This document shows, one piece after another, positions 52,682-62,440 of a stretch of 64,000 bases of DNA. The stretch comes from Armatimonadota bacterium. GTDB lineage: Bacteria; Armatimonadota; Fimbriimonadia; Fimbriimonadales; Fimbriimonadaceae. The stretch is taken from the NCBI GenBank assembly GCA_018268375.1, contig JAFDWS010000002.1:682001-746000 (forward strand), written 5' to 3'. Position 1 is the first letter of the stretch; the number at the start of each line of letters is the position of its first letter. A model generated the notes under the pieces. The model ran no database searches and was not told the origin of the DNA. It worked only from the letters and a program-made list of their open reading frames with translations. A program made the position numbers and the translations under genes.

Positions 52682-54238
52682 TTAGTGGCCGGTGACGTCG
52701 AGCTGAGCGAACTCGAAGTCCGTGCACCAGTTGCCGCTTCCCGGCACCGGTCCGGTGTTGCGGACTCTGATCTGGCCGACGATGGCGCCGCCGCCACCGA
52801 GATACTTCGCCAGGCTTCCCGAGGCGTTACCGGTGAAGGTCGCGTACCCGGTGCCGATCGAAGTCTCGGGCAAGACCGTGTCGAACACGTTCGCCTGAGT
52901 CTGATCCTTGAGGGCGAGGGCGATGCCGAACTGGCCGACCAAGCTCATCTTGGCCTTGACTCTCATGGCCAGGGCAGACAAGACCGTTTTGCTCGTCGTG
53001 TAGGTGAGGTTGGTGACCACGAACGGGCTCGAGCGGTTCGGCAGGATGAACCGGCACATGCGCTCGGCGTTGTTGTCGTCAGCAGCCAGGCTGGCCAGAT
53101 CGCCGCTCGAGATCTGTCCAAGAACCACCTGCTGAGCGTTGGGAGCCAACGTCTCAAGCGTGTCGGATGCCGCCGGGGTGAAGCACAGGCCGCGGAAGCG
53201 GGTCAAGGCAGGCGCGGTGGCGAGAACCGTGAAGGTGGAACCCGAACCAGAGTCGGTCAATGTCACAAGGTTGTTGCCGGAAGCTTGGTCGGTGGTCGCA
53301 TAGATCACGTTGCCGTTCTGGTCGGGGACAACGATCAGTCCTCTGATTCCGTCGTTGGCCGGAACCCCGGACGGGATCGTGTACTGCAAAGTCCAGACCG
53401 AGCCATCGAACGTCCACTTTTGGAGGCCCCCGCCCACGGCGCGGTCGTCCGCGACATAGAGCGTGTTCGCGTCGCCAAAGGCATAGTCATAAGTGCTTTG
53501 TGGGCTCGTCGTCGATGGGTCAAAGCCGGGGAGCAAGGTCGTCGTCTGGCCACTGGTCGTCGGCAAGCCGACGCCGACAGTGTTGACGCCGCGAAAGGCG
53601 CCCGACATCGAACTGTAATAGAGCTGGCCGCCAAGGATCTTGACGTTACGCATGTTCGTGACGTCAGAGGTCAGCAGCGTGGTGGTGTTGCCCGGGCCGA
53701 ACAAGACGTAGCGGGCTCCGCCGGTTGCGCTGACTCCGCTTCCAGAGCCGGCGCCGCCAAGCCAAAAAGCAGTCCCGTCGACGCTCGCGACCGAGCGCGG
53801 ATTGTTGGTGTTGAAGGCGTCGAACGCGGTCGTGGTGTCGACGGTTCCGTCGGCTGCCACCCGACCAACCACGCGATTGATCGTAGCCGAGGCCGTGCCG
53901 GCGACCGCGGCGGTTCCGACGGCAGCGTCGTATCCAGCGATAACGATGAAGTTGCCATCGGTCGATCGGCTGATATAGCCCTCGGACGTGGCCGTGCCGC
54001 TGCTCGTCAGCATCTGATTGTTGCCGTTGTCAACGATCGGCATAGCGACCGATTGCACGAGCACGCCTGCGGGCGTGTACTCGTCTAAGAACACGGCGGT
54101 GGCCGCGCTCGTCAAGGCGCCAGAGCCGTCACCGACTCGGCTGATCACGATGTTGCCGGGGGTGAACGGCGCGGCAAACGCCGAAGCGGTGAGAACGCTT
54201 GCCAGGGCCAAAGCCATGGTCTTCGAAAGGCTGGTCAT
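52682..54238 (-). CDS. Secreted repeat protein, copy A, with shared C-terminal module
   Basis: This 518-residue protein has a signal peptide (to about residue 22, ASAFAAP). The body (about 23-370) is a propeller-like domain starting [20 protein letters not shown] and containing [40 protein letters not shown] and FRGLCFTPA. The C-terminal module (about 375-518) starts [20 protein letters not shown] and ends [20 protein letters not shown]. It is closely similar over its full length to the protein at 56365. Function unknown. Upstream GGAG serves as ribosome binding site. Confidence 0.8.
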   Translation of the reverse strand: MTSLSKTMALALASVLTASAFAAPFTPGNIVISRVGDGSGALTSAATAVFLDEYTPAGVLVQSVAMPIVDNGNNQMLTSSGTATSEGYISRSTDGNFIVIAGYDAAVGTAAVAGTASATINRVVGRVAADGTVDTTTAFDAFNTNNPRSVASVDGTAFWLGGAGSGSGVSATGGARYVLFGPGNTTTLLTSDVTNMRNVKILGGQLYYSSMSGAFRGVNTVGVGLPTTSGQTTTLLPGFDPSTTSPQSTYDYAFGDANTLYVADDRAVGGGLQKWTFDGSVWTLQYTIPSGVPANDGIRGLIVVPDQNGNVIYATTDQASGNNLVTLTDSGSGSTFTVLATAPALTRFRGLCFTPAASDTLETLAPNAQQVVLGQISSGDLASLAADDNNAERMCRFILPNRSSPFVVTNLTYTTSKTVLSALAMRVKAKMSLVGQFGIALALKDQTQANVFDTVLPETSIGTGYATFTGNASGSLAKYLGGGGAIVGQIRVRNTGPVPGSGNWCTDFEFAQLDVTGH

Positions 54239-54404
54239 GTGTGTTCGTCTCCGTTCCAAACAGCGGTCTGCTTGGCAGACCATTCGGAGAGCATGCGGCG
54301 CGATTGTTAACAGTTCCGTTATGTTGGGGACTCCCACATCGAACCTTCCCAACGATAACCGAACCTTAACGATCGGAATGCAAAGTCTGGCCGCTAGGAG
54401 TGAC

Positions 54405-55208
54405 ATGAAAAAGGCCTTCACCCTCATTGAGTTGCTCGTCGTCATCGCCATCATCGCGATCCTTGCGGCGATCCTGTTCCCCGTTTTCGCCCAGGCGAAG
54501 GAAGCGGCCAAGAAGACGTCCTGCCTCGACAACACGAAGCAAGTGGCGACGGCGCTCTACATCTATGCTCAGGACAACGAGGACACCTTGATGCAGACGA
54601 GTTGGGAGAACGATGCCCAGCACCCATACCAGGTCCACTGGACGTACTTGCTTCAGCCCTACATCAAGAACTGGTCAATTTTCAAATGTCCATCCGACTC
54701 TGACCCTGTCACTCCCAAAGTCAAGTGCCCGAACGGTACTGACGACTTTGGGAAGATCCCGATGGTCTGTGACTGGCAGGCGCCGGAATACTCCTATATT
54801 CCGGCCTACAATGCCCTGCCCGCCCATGACTGGCTGCCGGTCAGCATGACCAGTTTTCAGTTTCCTTCCGAGCAAATCTTGATTGCAGAGCGGCGCAACA
54901 AGCTCGACAACGGAACCGTTCTTGGCAAGCACAAGGGCCTCTCCGGCTTCGAGCCCTCGCAGCCTTGTCCGAACCAGAGCTACACCAAGGTGACCGAAGC
55001 TCAGGCCAAGGCCCACTTGAACGACACGAACGACAAGTTCGACATCATCCGTGTGAAGTGGGACAGGCACACCGGAGGTGCGAACTACTGCTACGCCGAT
55101 GGCCACGCCAAGTTCGCCAAGCTGGGCCAGACGCTGAACTGGGACCACTATCAGTATGGCGACAAGTGGTATCCATCGCCGGCTCCCTGGGGAACCAGCT
55201 GCCCGTAA
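54405..55208 (+). CDS. Prepilin-like protein with H-X9-DG domain
   Basis: This 267-residue DUF1559-type pseudopilin has the leader and helix [20 protein letters not shown], with Ala rather than Gly before the cleaved Phe, and the C-terminal processing-associated motif [13 protein letters not shown] (exactly H-X9-DG). The body includes [18 protein letters not shown]. It is divergent from copy A of the secreted repeat protein. TAGGAG is a good ribosome binding site. A terminator follows. Confidence 0.92.
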   Translation: MKKAFTLIELLVVIAIIAILAAILFPVFAQAKEAAKKTSCLDNTKQVATALYIYAQDNEDTLMQTSWENDAQHPYQVHWTYLLQPYIKNWSIFKCPSDSDPVTPKVKCPNGTDDFGKIPMVCDWQAPEYSYIPAYNALPAHDWLPVSMTSFQFPSEQILIAERRNKLDNGTVLGKHKGLSGFEPSQPCPNQSYTKVTEAQAKAHLNDTNDKFDIIRVKWDRHTGGANYCYADGHAKFAKLGQTLNWDHYQYGDKWYPSPAPWGTSCP

Positions 55209-55216
55209 GAGACTTC

Positions 55217-55250
55217 GGGGGCGCAGCCAAGGGGCTGCGCCCCTCTCTAT
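55217..55250 (+). terminator. Rho-independent terminator
   Basis: GGGGCGCAGCC (55218-55228) pairs with GGCTGCGCCCC (55233-55243) and is followed by TCTCTATTT, ending the prepilin transcript. Confidence 0.8.
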
Positions 55251-55256
55251 TTAAAG

Positions 55257-56312
55257 ATGATGCCTATCCCCCTCGTCACCGCCGCTTTGCTCGCGACAAG
55301 TTTGCAGTCTGCTGGCGACCCCGTCACCTTTTCCTTCGCATTCTTCGGTTGCGACCGGGTCGACGTTGGAGACTGGAAGAAAGATCCTACGTCGAACCCC
55401 TCTTCCGCGAACCGCCAAGAGGTCGAGCGCTCGATTCACGACATCGAAGCGATCCAGCCCAGACCCAAGATCCTCTTTCTTTGTGGTGACCTTGTCGCCA
55501 ACTATGCCCACGATCAAGGGGAAGTCTTGAAGGGCCAACTCGCAGCGTTCCGACAACTCGTTGACGCAAGTGGCGCAGCCAAACTCATGAAGGTGGTGGC
55601 CTTACCGGGAAACCACGAGCTGAACCAAAAGCACGACGACCAAAAACTGCCCAACCCGGTTACGGATCCGATTTGGACGGAGTGGGCGTCGGCAGCGGGC
55701 TACGCCGAGTTTGCTGGCAACGGTCCAAAGCCCGGCGACGACGCGGAGGACGCGCTTCTGGACGACCAATCCCGGCTGTCCTATTCCTTTGACACAGAGG
55801 GCCTCCACTTCCTTCTGTTGAACACGGACACGCGAACCACGACGAAGGATCGTAAGACTGGCGAAGGGCGCGTCGCATGGGTGCCGGCCCACTGGGCCGC
55901 CAGAGACTTGGACAAGGCGGAACACGATCCCGCAGTTCGGTCGACTTTCGTTCTTGGGCACCGCAACCTCGCGGATCCCGACTCGGTCGCTGGCGACTCA
56001 CCGATCGATAAGGATTGTGGCGACGTGCTCCTCGCTGCCATTCATTCGAGCTCGAAGTGCAAAGCCTATCTTTGTTCGCACGTTCATGCTTTCGACGCCA
56101 AGCAAATTGGGAGCGCATGGCAATTCATCGAGGGTCGCGGAGGCAGCCCATTCGAAAAGGGGTGGGAGCCGACAGAGGGAAAGACCTTCGGCTTTACGCT
56201 CATCGAGGTTCACGCGTCAGGCCGCATCGAGGCGGTCCGGTACAGCCGCTCAGCCGATGGGCTCGGGCAAGTGAACTCCGTGGCTGACCGCCGCTGGACA
56301 GTGTCGCAGTAA
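55257..56312 (+). CDS. Secreted metallophosphoesterase
   Basis: This 351-residue calcineurin-like protein has an N-terminal signal segment (MMPIPLVTAALLATSLQSAG). The metal motifs present are FLCGDLVANY, LPGNHELNQ, VLGHRN and the late CSHVHAFD. The first metal motif DxH is not clear (FFGCDRVDVGDW). Substrate unknown. It starts 14 bases after the upstream terminator stem, with a TCTATT box five bases before the ATG, so it probably has its own promoter. Confidence 0.8.
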   Translation: MMPIPLVTAALLATSLQSAGDPVTFSFAFFGCDRVDVGDWKKDPTSNPSSANRQEVERSIHDIEAIQPRPKILFLCGDLVANYAHDQGEVLKGQLAAFRQLVDASGAAKLMKVVALPGNHELNQKHDDQKLPNPVTDPIWTEWASAAGYAEFAGNGPKPGDDAEDALLDDQSRLSYSFDTEGLHFLLLNTDTRTTTKDRKTGEGRVAWVPAHWAARDLDKAEHDPAVRSTFVLGHRNLADPDSVAGDSPIDKDCGDVLLAAIHSSSKCKAYLCSHVHAFDAKQIGSAWQFIEGRGGSPFEKGWEPTEGKTFGFTLIEVHASGRIEAVRYSRSADGLGQVNSVADRRWTVSQ

Positions 56313-56318
56313 AAGGAA

Positions 56319-56346
56319 TCGGCCCCCGGCAGCAGCCGGGGGCCGA
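56319..56346. terminator. Bidirectional terminator hairpin
   Basis: TCGGCCCCCGGC (56319-56330) pairs perfectly with GCCGGGGGCCGA (56335-56346) around a four-base loop, between the convergent phosphoesterase and repeat-protein genes. A T-rich stretch follows on the minus strand. Confidence 0.8.
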
Positions 56347-56364
56347 GTTCTGGTTGGCCGAGTC

Positions 56365-57918
56365 TTAGTGACCCGTGACGTCGAGCTTAGCGAACTCGAA
56401 GTCGGTGCACCAGTTGCCGCTGCCCGGCACCGGGCCGCTGTTTCGAACGGAGATTTGCATTACCATCGCCCCGCCGGTGCCCAGATACTTCTGGCCGGTC
56501 GTGCCGCCCTGGTAAGTCACATAGGCAGTTCCGATGGAGGTTTCAGGCAGCACCACGTCGTAGACGTTACTCTGCGTCTGATCCTTGAGGCCAAGCTTGA
56601 TCACGAACTGGCCGACTAGGCTCATTTTCGCCTTCACCTGGGTGACGATGGAGGCGATCACGGTCTTTGTCGAGGTGTACGACAGTTCGGTGACGACGAA
56701 CGGGCTCGAGCGGTTCGGCAGGATGAACCGGCACATGCGCTCAGGGTTGTTGTCATCGGCGGCAAGGCTCGCCAGGTCGCCAGAGGAGATTTGCCCCAAG
56801 GTGACGTGTTGTCCGACCGGAGCCAGTGACTCGAGCGTGTCGCTCTGCACGGGCGTGAAGCAAACGCCTCGATAGCGAGTGTTGGCAGGAGCCGTCGCGA
56901 TGACGGCAAAGCTCGAGCCCGATCCCAGATCTTGAAGGGCGACAAGGTTGTTCGCACTGGTCTCGCTCGTGGTGGCATAGATGTGATTGCCGAGCGGGTC
57001 AGGAACGATGGCCATGCCGCGGATTCCTGTGCCAATACCCGCTTGGATCGTGTACTGGAGCACCCAGTTCGTGCCGTCGAACGTCCACTTCTGCAATCCT
57101 CCACCACTGGCAAGGGCTCGGTCGTCAGCGACATACAGCGTGCTGCCACCGTCCGCGAATGCGAAGTCGTAGATGCTCTGCGGGCTCGTGCTCGAAGGAT
57201 CGAAGCCAGGGAGCAAGGTCGTGATGTTGCCGCTGCCAGTAGGAAGACCGCTACCGATCGTGTTCACGCCTCGGAACGTCCCCGACATGGCAGATCCGTA
57301 CAGCTGGCCGTTCACGATTTGGAGGACGCGCCAGTTCGTCGGGGCATCGGTCAGGAGGGTCGTCAGGTTGCCGGGGCCGTATTGCACGTAGCGGGCGCCG
57401 CCCGTGCTCGCGGAACCAGAACCGGAGCCCGTACCAGCCATCCAGAAAGCAGAGCCGTCGGTCGACGTCGCAGCCCGAATGTTGCCGGTGTTGAACGAGT
57501 CAAAGGCTGTCGTGGTGTCAAGGGCACCGTCGGCGCCGACCCGACCGACCACACGGTTGAAAGTCGCAGAGACCGTGCCCGCGATGGCGGCGGTGCCGAC
57601 CGGTGCGTCGTACCCGACGAAGAGGACGAACTTGTTGTCGGTCGACAAGCTCAAAAAGCCCTCTGAGCCTGCGTTTCCGCTGTTCGTACATGTTTGGTTG
57701 CCGCCCGAGTCTGCGGTCGGCAGCGCGATCGTCTGCACGGCGGCGCCAGCCGTCGTGATCTCCTCAAGGAACACGGGAGTTGCCGCGCTCGTCAGGGCCG
57801 CCGAACCGTCGCCGACGCGGCTCACCACGAGGTTGCCGGGCGTAAAGTTGCCCGCATATGCCGACCCGACGCCCAGAGCCGAGAGGGCAAAAAGGATTGT
57901 TCGAATTCCACTACGCAT
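56365..57918 (-). CDS. Secreted repeat protein, copy B, with shared C-terminal module
   Basis: This 517-residue paralogue of copy A has a signal peptide (to about residue 22, SAYAG) and the body FTPGNLVVSRVGDGSAALTS, VNTIGSGLPTGSGNITTLLP and [20 protein letters not shown]. The C-terminal module ends [20 protein letters not shown]. The two copies stay alignable from end to end with few gaps and lie on the same strand, about 2.1 kb apart, with a prepilin and a phosphoesterase between. The ATG at 57918 has a GGAGG site; an upstream ATG at 57972 is less likely. Confidence 0.8.
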   Translation of the reverse strand: MRSGIRTILFALSALGVGSAYAGNFTPGNLVVSRVGDGSAALTSAATPVFLEEITTAGAAVQTIALPTADSGGNQTCTNSGNAGSEGFLSLSTDNKFVLFVGYDAPVGTAAIAGTVSATFNRVVGRVGADGALDTTTAFDSFNTGNIRAATSTDGSAFWMAGTGSGSGSASTGGARYVQYGPGNLTTLLTDAPTNWRVLQIVNGQLYGSAMSGTFRGVNTIGSGLPTGSGNITTLLPGFDPSSTSPQSIYDFAFADGGSTLYVADDRALASGGGLQKWTFDGTNWVLQYTIQAGIGTGIRGMAIVPDPLGNHIYATTSETSANNLVALQDLGSGSSFAVIATAPANTRYRGVCFTPVQSDTLESLAPVGQHVTLGQISSGDLASLAADDNNPERMCRFILPNRSSPFVVTELSYTSTKTVIASIVTQVKAKMSLVGQFVIKLGLKDQTQSNVYDVVLPETSIGTAYVTYQGGTTGQKYLGTGGAMVMQISVRNSGPVPGSGNWCTDFEFAKLDVTGH

Positions 57919-58184
57919 AGAGTTGCCTCCGGTGCCGACGAAGAGGCAGGCGCGCTGACGCGTGTCGTTCATCCTCTGCTGTCAAACACTCAAAGTGAGC
58001 CTGGCATGGCCAAGACCGCGGGGCAGTGTACTCTTAACAATCCGCCAAGAAAGTGCTTTTCAGTTGCGTGTGACCACACCCTAGGAATATTGCTTGGGCC
58101 TCCTGGCGAGGACTCCGAGGCTGGCCATTCGATTTCTCCAAGTTAGCCCGTCACATCTCGGGAGCGAATGTAAAATATGCTTCC

Positions 58185-59576
58185 GTGAACTGGAGACCCC
58201 TCGGCAAGTTGTCGTTAGTTTTGATGACGGGAGGGCTTCTCGGCGGAGCGCAGGCGCTCGCCCAGCTCCGGGTCGTCACGTACAACGTCACGAACTACAA
58301 CGGAGAGAGCGCTCGCACGGTCCCCTTCCAGACCGCCCTCATGGGCACTTTCCAGGGGAGGAGCGCACGACCCGACCTCTTCCTCGGCCAAGAATTCATC
58401 TCTGCAAGCGCGCTGAACTTATTCGTGTCCCTTTTGAACACGGCGCCCGGCTCGCCAGGAGACTACTCTGCCGCGCCGTTTGTCAACGGCCCGGACACCG
58501 ACAGCGTCTGCATCTTCAGAACGAGCAAGTTGGTCTTTGACGGGTCGGTCGTTGTCGCGGTCGGCGGCGCCGACCCCCTGCCCCCCCGCAACGTCATGCG
58601 GTACGACCTGCACTTGATCGGCTATACGGGCAACGACGCAAGGCTCTCGTGCTACTCGTCCCACTTCAAGGCTGGCACCACGCAGAGCGACAAAGACCGA
58701 AGATTGGCTGAGGCCACCATTATTCGAAACGACGCGCAAGCGCTCGGCCATCCGTTCTTGATCGGCGGTGACTTCAACGTCCAGGACAGTACCGAGACGT
58801 CGTTCGCCGAGCTCACCGGGTCGCAGTCGAACAATGCCGGCCGATTCATCGACCCGATTAAGACCCCTGGCCATTGGAACAGCAACTCCTCTTTCCGCTT
58901 TGTCCATAGCCAAGACCCGGTTCCTGGCCAAGCGGGCATGGACGACCGCTACGACTTCATCTTGATGAGCTCGAACCTTGTCGATGGAGCCGCGTTCGAC
59001 TACCTGGGAAACCCCAATATCGCCTATAGCACGACGACTTGGAACGACCCGAACCACTCGTACCGAGCCTGGGGCAACGACGGCACCTGTTACAACACGT
59101 CGCTGACCGTGCCCAACAATGCCATGGTCGGGCCGACCATTGCCCAAGCCTTGATCGATGACACCGGCAACCAGACAGCTCACATCCCGGTTCTCTGCGA
59201 CATGCGGGTTCCAGGCAAAGCGGGCGTACCGGGCCCGATCGACATCGGCCGCTTCTACTTGAACCAGGTCGGCCAGAAGACGTTTTCGGTCTCGAACATT
59301 GCGAACACGAGCCTCTGGACAGTGAACGGCATTTCTCCGCTCCTCTATTCGATGTCGGTCACGTCGGGGTTCACGGTTCCAAGCGGCCAATTCCAGGTCG
59401 GCCCTGGATCGGCGAACAACCACATTGTCACCGTGGACACCTCGTCCCTGGGGGTCAAGGTGGGCACCGTGACGGTCACATCCAATGACCCTGACCAGCC
59501 GGTGAAGACGTTTGTGGTCAAAGCGAGGGTCGTCCCCTACCTGGGTAACTCGGGCGACGCGAACGAAATCGACTGA
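58185..59576 (+). CDS. Secreted endonuclease/exonuclease/phosphatase-fold protein
   Basis: This 463-residue protein has a signal peptide (to about residue 27, AQALAQ) and an EEP domain: LRVVTYNVTNYNGE, LFLGQEF (metal Glu), YSSHFKAG (His) and IGGDFNVQD (Asp-Asn). The final SDH motif is replaced by QTAHIPVLCD, keeping the His but not the Asp. The C-terminal 120 residues form a beta-sandwich of the choice-of-anchor type (GTVTVTSNDPDQPVKTFVVK). Substrate and activity are uncertain. The start is GTG, with a TAAAAT box eight bases upstream. Confidence 0.8.
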   Translation: MNWRPLGKLSLVLMTGGLLGGAQALAQLRVVTYNVTNYNGESARTVPFQTALMGTFQGRSARPDLFLGQEFISASALNLFVSLLNTAPGSPGDYSAAPFVNGPDTDSVCIFRTSKLVFDGSVVVAVGGADPLPPRNVMRYDLHLIGYTGNDARLSCYSSHFKAGTTQSDKDRRLAEATIIRNDAQALGHPFLIGGDFNVQDSTETSFAELTGSQSNNAGRFIDPIKTPGHWNSNSSFRFVHSQDPVPGQAGMDDRYDFILMSSNLVDGAAFDYLGNPNIAYSTTTWNDPNHSYRAWGNDGTCYNTSLTVPNNAMVGPTIAQALIDDTGNQTAHIPVLCDMRVPGKAGVPGPIDIGRFYLNQVGQKTFSVSNIANTSLWTVNGISPLLYSMSVTSGFTVPSGQFQVGPGSANNHIVTVDTSSLGVKVGTVTVTSNDPDQPVKTFVVKARVVPYLGNSGDANEID

Positions 59577-59608
59577 CTCCAAACGAGCGGGTAACCTGGC
59601 CGCGCTCC

Positions 59609-60751
59609 ATGAGAATTGGTGTCCCGAAGGAGACGGCCCCCAATGAAAGCCGGGTCGCTTTGACCCCGGAGGGGGTCAAGGAGCTTGTCGCCAAAGGCTG
59701 CGAAGTGGTGGTCGAACGTGGAGCGGGATTAGCCGCCCTCTGTCCCGACCAAGCCTACGAAGACGCGGGCGCGCAGCTAGCGGAAGGGTTGGCCGCGCTG
59801 TCCGAGAGCGACATGGTGCTCAAGGTCGCCCAGCCAAGCACAGAGGAGATCGGCAAGATCCGGTCGGGTGCGGCGGTCGCCTCGTTCCTCTGGCCCACCG
59901 CGAACCCAGACATCGTCCGGGCTCTTTGCGACCGGAACATTGACGCGTTCGCGATGGACATGATTCCGCGCATCTCAAGGGCGCAGAGCATGGACGTTTT
60001 GAGCTCGATGAGCACGATCGCGGGCTATAAGGCGGCGCTTTTGGCAGCGGACGCGCTTCCCCGCTTCTTTCCCATGCTGATGACGGCGGCAGGGACCCTA
60101 GCCCCGGCGCGGGTGTTCGTGATCGGTGCGGGCGTTGCGGGTTTGCAGGCTATCGCCACCTGTCGGCGGCTTGGTGCCATTGTCGAGGCGTTCGACGTCC
60201 GGCCTGCTGTCAAGGAGCAGATCGAGAGCCTGGGGGCGAAGTTCGTCGGTATGGCGCTGCTCACAGAGGAGGCAGAGGATGCGGGCGGTTACGCCAAAGA
60301 GGTCTCCGGCGACACCCACGCCAAGGAGCTGGACTTGATCGCAAGTCGTTTGCCGAACGTTGACGCCGTGATTACAACCGCGCTCATACCTGGTAAGCCC
60401 GCGCCCGTCCTGCTCACGAACGACATGCTGAGGAAGATGAAGGCCGGATCGGTCGTCATCGATCTGGCGGCCCCGAACGGTGGGAACTGCGAGGCGACTG
60501 TTCCGGGTGAGACCGTCCATGTCAATGGGACGACGGTCGTCGGCAGGATCGACTTGATCACAAGCATGGCGGGCGATGCGAGCAGGATGTATTCGAAGAA
60601 CATGACCTCGTTCCTTGGGATCCTCCTCCAGGAGGGGAAAATGAACTTGGACATGGAGGACGAAATCGTCAAAGGGACGCTCATCACGCACGAGGGCAAG
60701 GTCGTCCACGAAGTGACCAGGCTAGCGCTAGAGCGAGGAGGGACAGCTTGA
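59609..60751 (+). CDS. pntAA: NAD(P) transhydrogenase subunit alpha part 1
   Basis: PntAA is the NAD(H)-binding domain I of the proton-translocating transhydrogenase that makes NADPH from NADH. The 380 residues begin MRIGVPKETAPNESRVALTP and hold the dinucleotide loop VIGAGVAGLQAIATCRRLGA, the RPAVKEQIESLGAKFV segment and the mobile-loop region. The operon is split in three (pntAA-pntAB-pntB), as in Rhodospirillum. The gene overlaps pntAB by TTGA. Confidence 0.96.
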   Translation: MRIGVPKETAPNESRVALTPEGVKELVAKGCEVVVERGAGLAALCPDQAYEDAGAQLAEGLAALSESDMVLKVAQPSTEEIGKIRSGAAVASFLWPTANPDIVRALCDRNIDAFAMDMIPRISRAQSMDVLSSMSTIAGYKAALLAADALPRFFPMLMTAAGTLAPARVFVIGAGVAGLQAIATCRRLGAIVEAFDVRPAVKEQIESLGAKFVGMALLTEEAEDAGGYAKEVSGDTHAKELDLIASRLPNVDAVITTALIPGKPAPVLLTNDMLRKMKAGSVVIDLAAPNGGNCEATVPGETVHVNGTTVVGRIDLITSMAGDASRMYSKNMTSFLGILLQEGKMNLDMEDEIVKGTLITHEGKVVHEVTRLALERGGTA

Positions 60752-61053
60752 GCCTGATCGCGGTCGTCACCATCTTCATCCTGGCTGTCTTCGTCGGCTT
60801 GGAGGTCATTGCCAAGGTTCCGCAGACGCTCCATACGCCCCTGATGTCGGCAACGAACGCCATTCACGGCGTCATCTTGGTGGGTGGCGTCATCGTCTTG
60901 GGCACGGCCCACGACACGCTATCTCTTGTGCTGGGCTTCGTCGCCACCCTGTTCGGAGTGCTGAACGTCGTTGGAGGCTTCGTCGTGACCGACCGAATGC
61001 TTGAGATGTTCAAACGGAAGCCAAAGAAGGGGAACGACAATGCTCAGTCGTGA
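60748..61053 (+). CDS. pntAB: NAD(P) transhydrogenase subunit alpha part 2
   Basis: This 101-residue membrane subunit contains three transmembrane helices: LIAVVTIFILAVFVGLEVIA, IHGVILVGGVIVLGTA and LVLGFVATLFGVLNVVGGFV. The VIAKVPQTLHTPLMSATNAI segment is conserved in the PntAB family. It starts at TTG overlapping the pntAA stop and extends 14 bases into pntB. It supplies the membrane helices of the alpha subunit. Confidence 0.95.
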   Translation: MSLIAVVTIFILAVFVGLEVIAKVPQTLHTPLMSATNAIHGVILVGGVIVLGTAHDTLSLVLGFVATLFGVLNVVGGFVVTDRMLEMFKRKPKKGNDNAQS

Positions 61054-62440
61054 AGCGATCGACGTCATCTACCTTTTGACCGCGGTCAGCTTCATGCTTG
61101 CCTTGAAGCTCATGAACGGGCCAAAGACCGCGAGGACGGGCAACTGGCTCGCGGCGGGCGGAATGACACTTGCTTTAGCGGCCACGTTCTTCCTGCCCGG
61201 CATTGGCAACTTCCAGTGGATCGCGCTGGCCTTTGTCATCGGATCGTTCTTTGGAGTCTGGTCGGCGCGACGGGTCCAGATGACCGCCATGCCCCAGATG
61301 GTCGCCTTGTTCAATGGGCTAGGTGGCGGGGCGGTCGCATTGGTCGCCCTGGTCGAGTATCCGGGCTTGTTCTCACCAAACTCGGAGTCGGTCATGCCTC
61401 TGGGTGTGCGCCTGACGACCACCATTTTGAGCCTGCTGATCGGTTGCGTGAGCTTCTCTGGCAGCATGATTGCCTTCGCAAAGCTACAGGAGCTGATGAC
61501 GGGGCGACCCATCGTGTATCCCGGCCAAAAGGTCGTCAACTTCATCGTCTTCGTGAGCGCCGTTGTCTTGATGGTCCTCCTCGCCACAGGTGGGATGGCG
61601 CCTGGTCTTTTCTTCGGGCTGCTGGCGCTCGCGCTCGTCATGGGCGTGGTTTTTGTCCTGCCCATCGGGGGCGCCGATATGCCGGTGGTCATTAGCCTTT
61701 TGAACTCCTTCACGGGGTGTGCGGCGGGGTTGGCCGGCTTCGTCCTGGGCAACACTGCCCTGCTGATAGGAGGCGGGCTCGTTGGGGCCAGCGGCCTCAT
61801 CCTGACCCTCGACATGTGCAAGGCGATGAACCGGTCGCTGAGCAACGTGGTGTTCGGCGCCTTTGGAGCCGTGACGGCCGGGGCCCTCGAGGCATCGAGC
61901 CATACAGGCACGGTGCGCAGCTACTCGGTGGAGGACGCGGCGATCATCTTCGGTTCGGCCAACAGCGTCATCATCGTGCCCGGCTATGGGATGGCGGTGG
62001 CCCAGGCTCAGCACGTGGTCAAGGAACTCGCCGCGAAGCTACAGGAGCGGGACATCGACGTCAGATACGCGATCCACCCGGTCGCAGGGCGCATGCCAGG
62101 GCATATGAACGTGCTCTTGGCTGAGGCCGACGTGCCCTATGAGCAGCTCTTCGACCTTGAGGAGATCAACCCGATGTTTGCGGAGGCCGACGTGGCCTTG
62201 GTCATCGGTGCGAACGACGTCGTGAACCCGGCGGCACGGTACGACAAGGCGAGCCCGATCTATGGGATGCCGATCCTGGACGTGGACAAGGCACGGACCG
62301 TCATCGTGTGCAAGCGAGGGATGAACCCGGGGTTTGCGGGCATTGAGAACGAGCTTTTCCTCTTGCCCAATACGATCATGGTGTTTGGGAACGCCAAGAC
62401 GACGATCGCCAAACTCTCGTCCGCATTAGATTCGGTTTAG
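61040..62440 (+). CDS. pntB: NAD(P) transhydrogenase subunit beta
   Basis: PntB holds the remaining membrane helices and the NADP(H)-binding domain III. In its 466 residues, about nine hydrophobic helices fill the first 270 positions, and the C-terminal nucleotide-binding part shows VIIVPGYGMAVAQAQHVVKE, HPVAGRMPGHMNVLLAEADV and GANDVVNPAARYDKASPIYG. The ATG at 61040 has AAGGGG upstream and overlaps pntAB by 14 bases. It completes the operon. Confidence 0.96.
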   Translation: MLSREAIDVIYLLTAVSFMLALKLMNGPKTARTGNWLAAGGMTLALAATFFLPGIGNFQWIALAFVIGSFFGVWSARRVQMTAMPQMVALFNGLGGGAVALVALVEYPGLFSPNSESVMPLGVRLTTTILSLLIGCVSFSGSMIAFAKLQELMTGRPIVYPGQKVVNFIVFVSAVVLMVLLATGGMAPGLFFGLLALALVMGVVFVLPIGGADMPVVISLLNSFTGCAAGLAGFVLGNTALLIGGGLVGASGLILTLDMCKAMNRSLSNVVFGAFGAVTAGALEASSHTGTVRSYSVEDAAIIFGSANSVIIVPGYGMAVAQAQHVVKELAAKLQERDIDVRYAIHPVAGRMPGHMNVLLAEADVPYEQLFDLEEINPMFAEADVALVIGANDVVNPAARYDKASPIYGMPILDVDKARTVIVCKRGMNPGFAGIENELFLLPNTIMVFGNAKTTIAKLSSALDSV

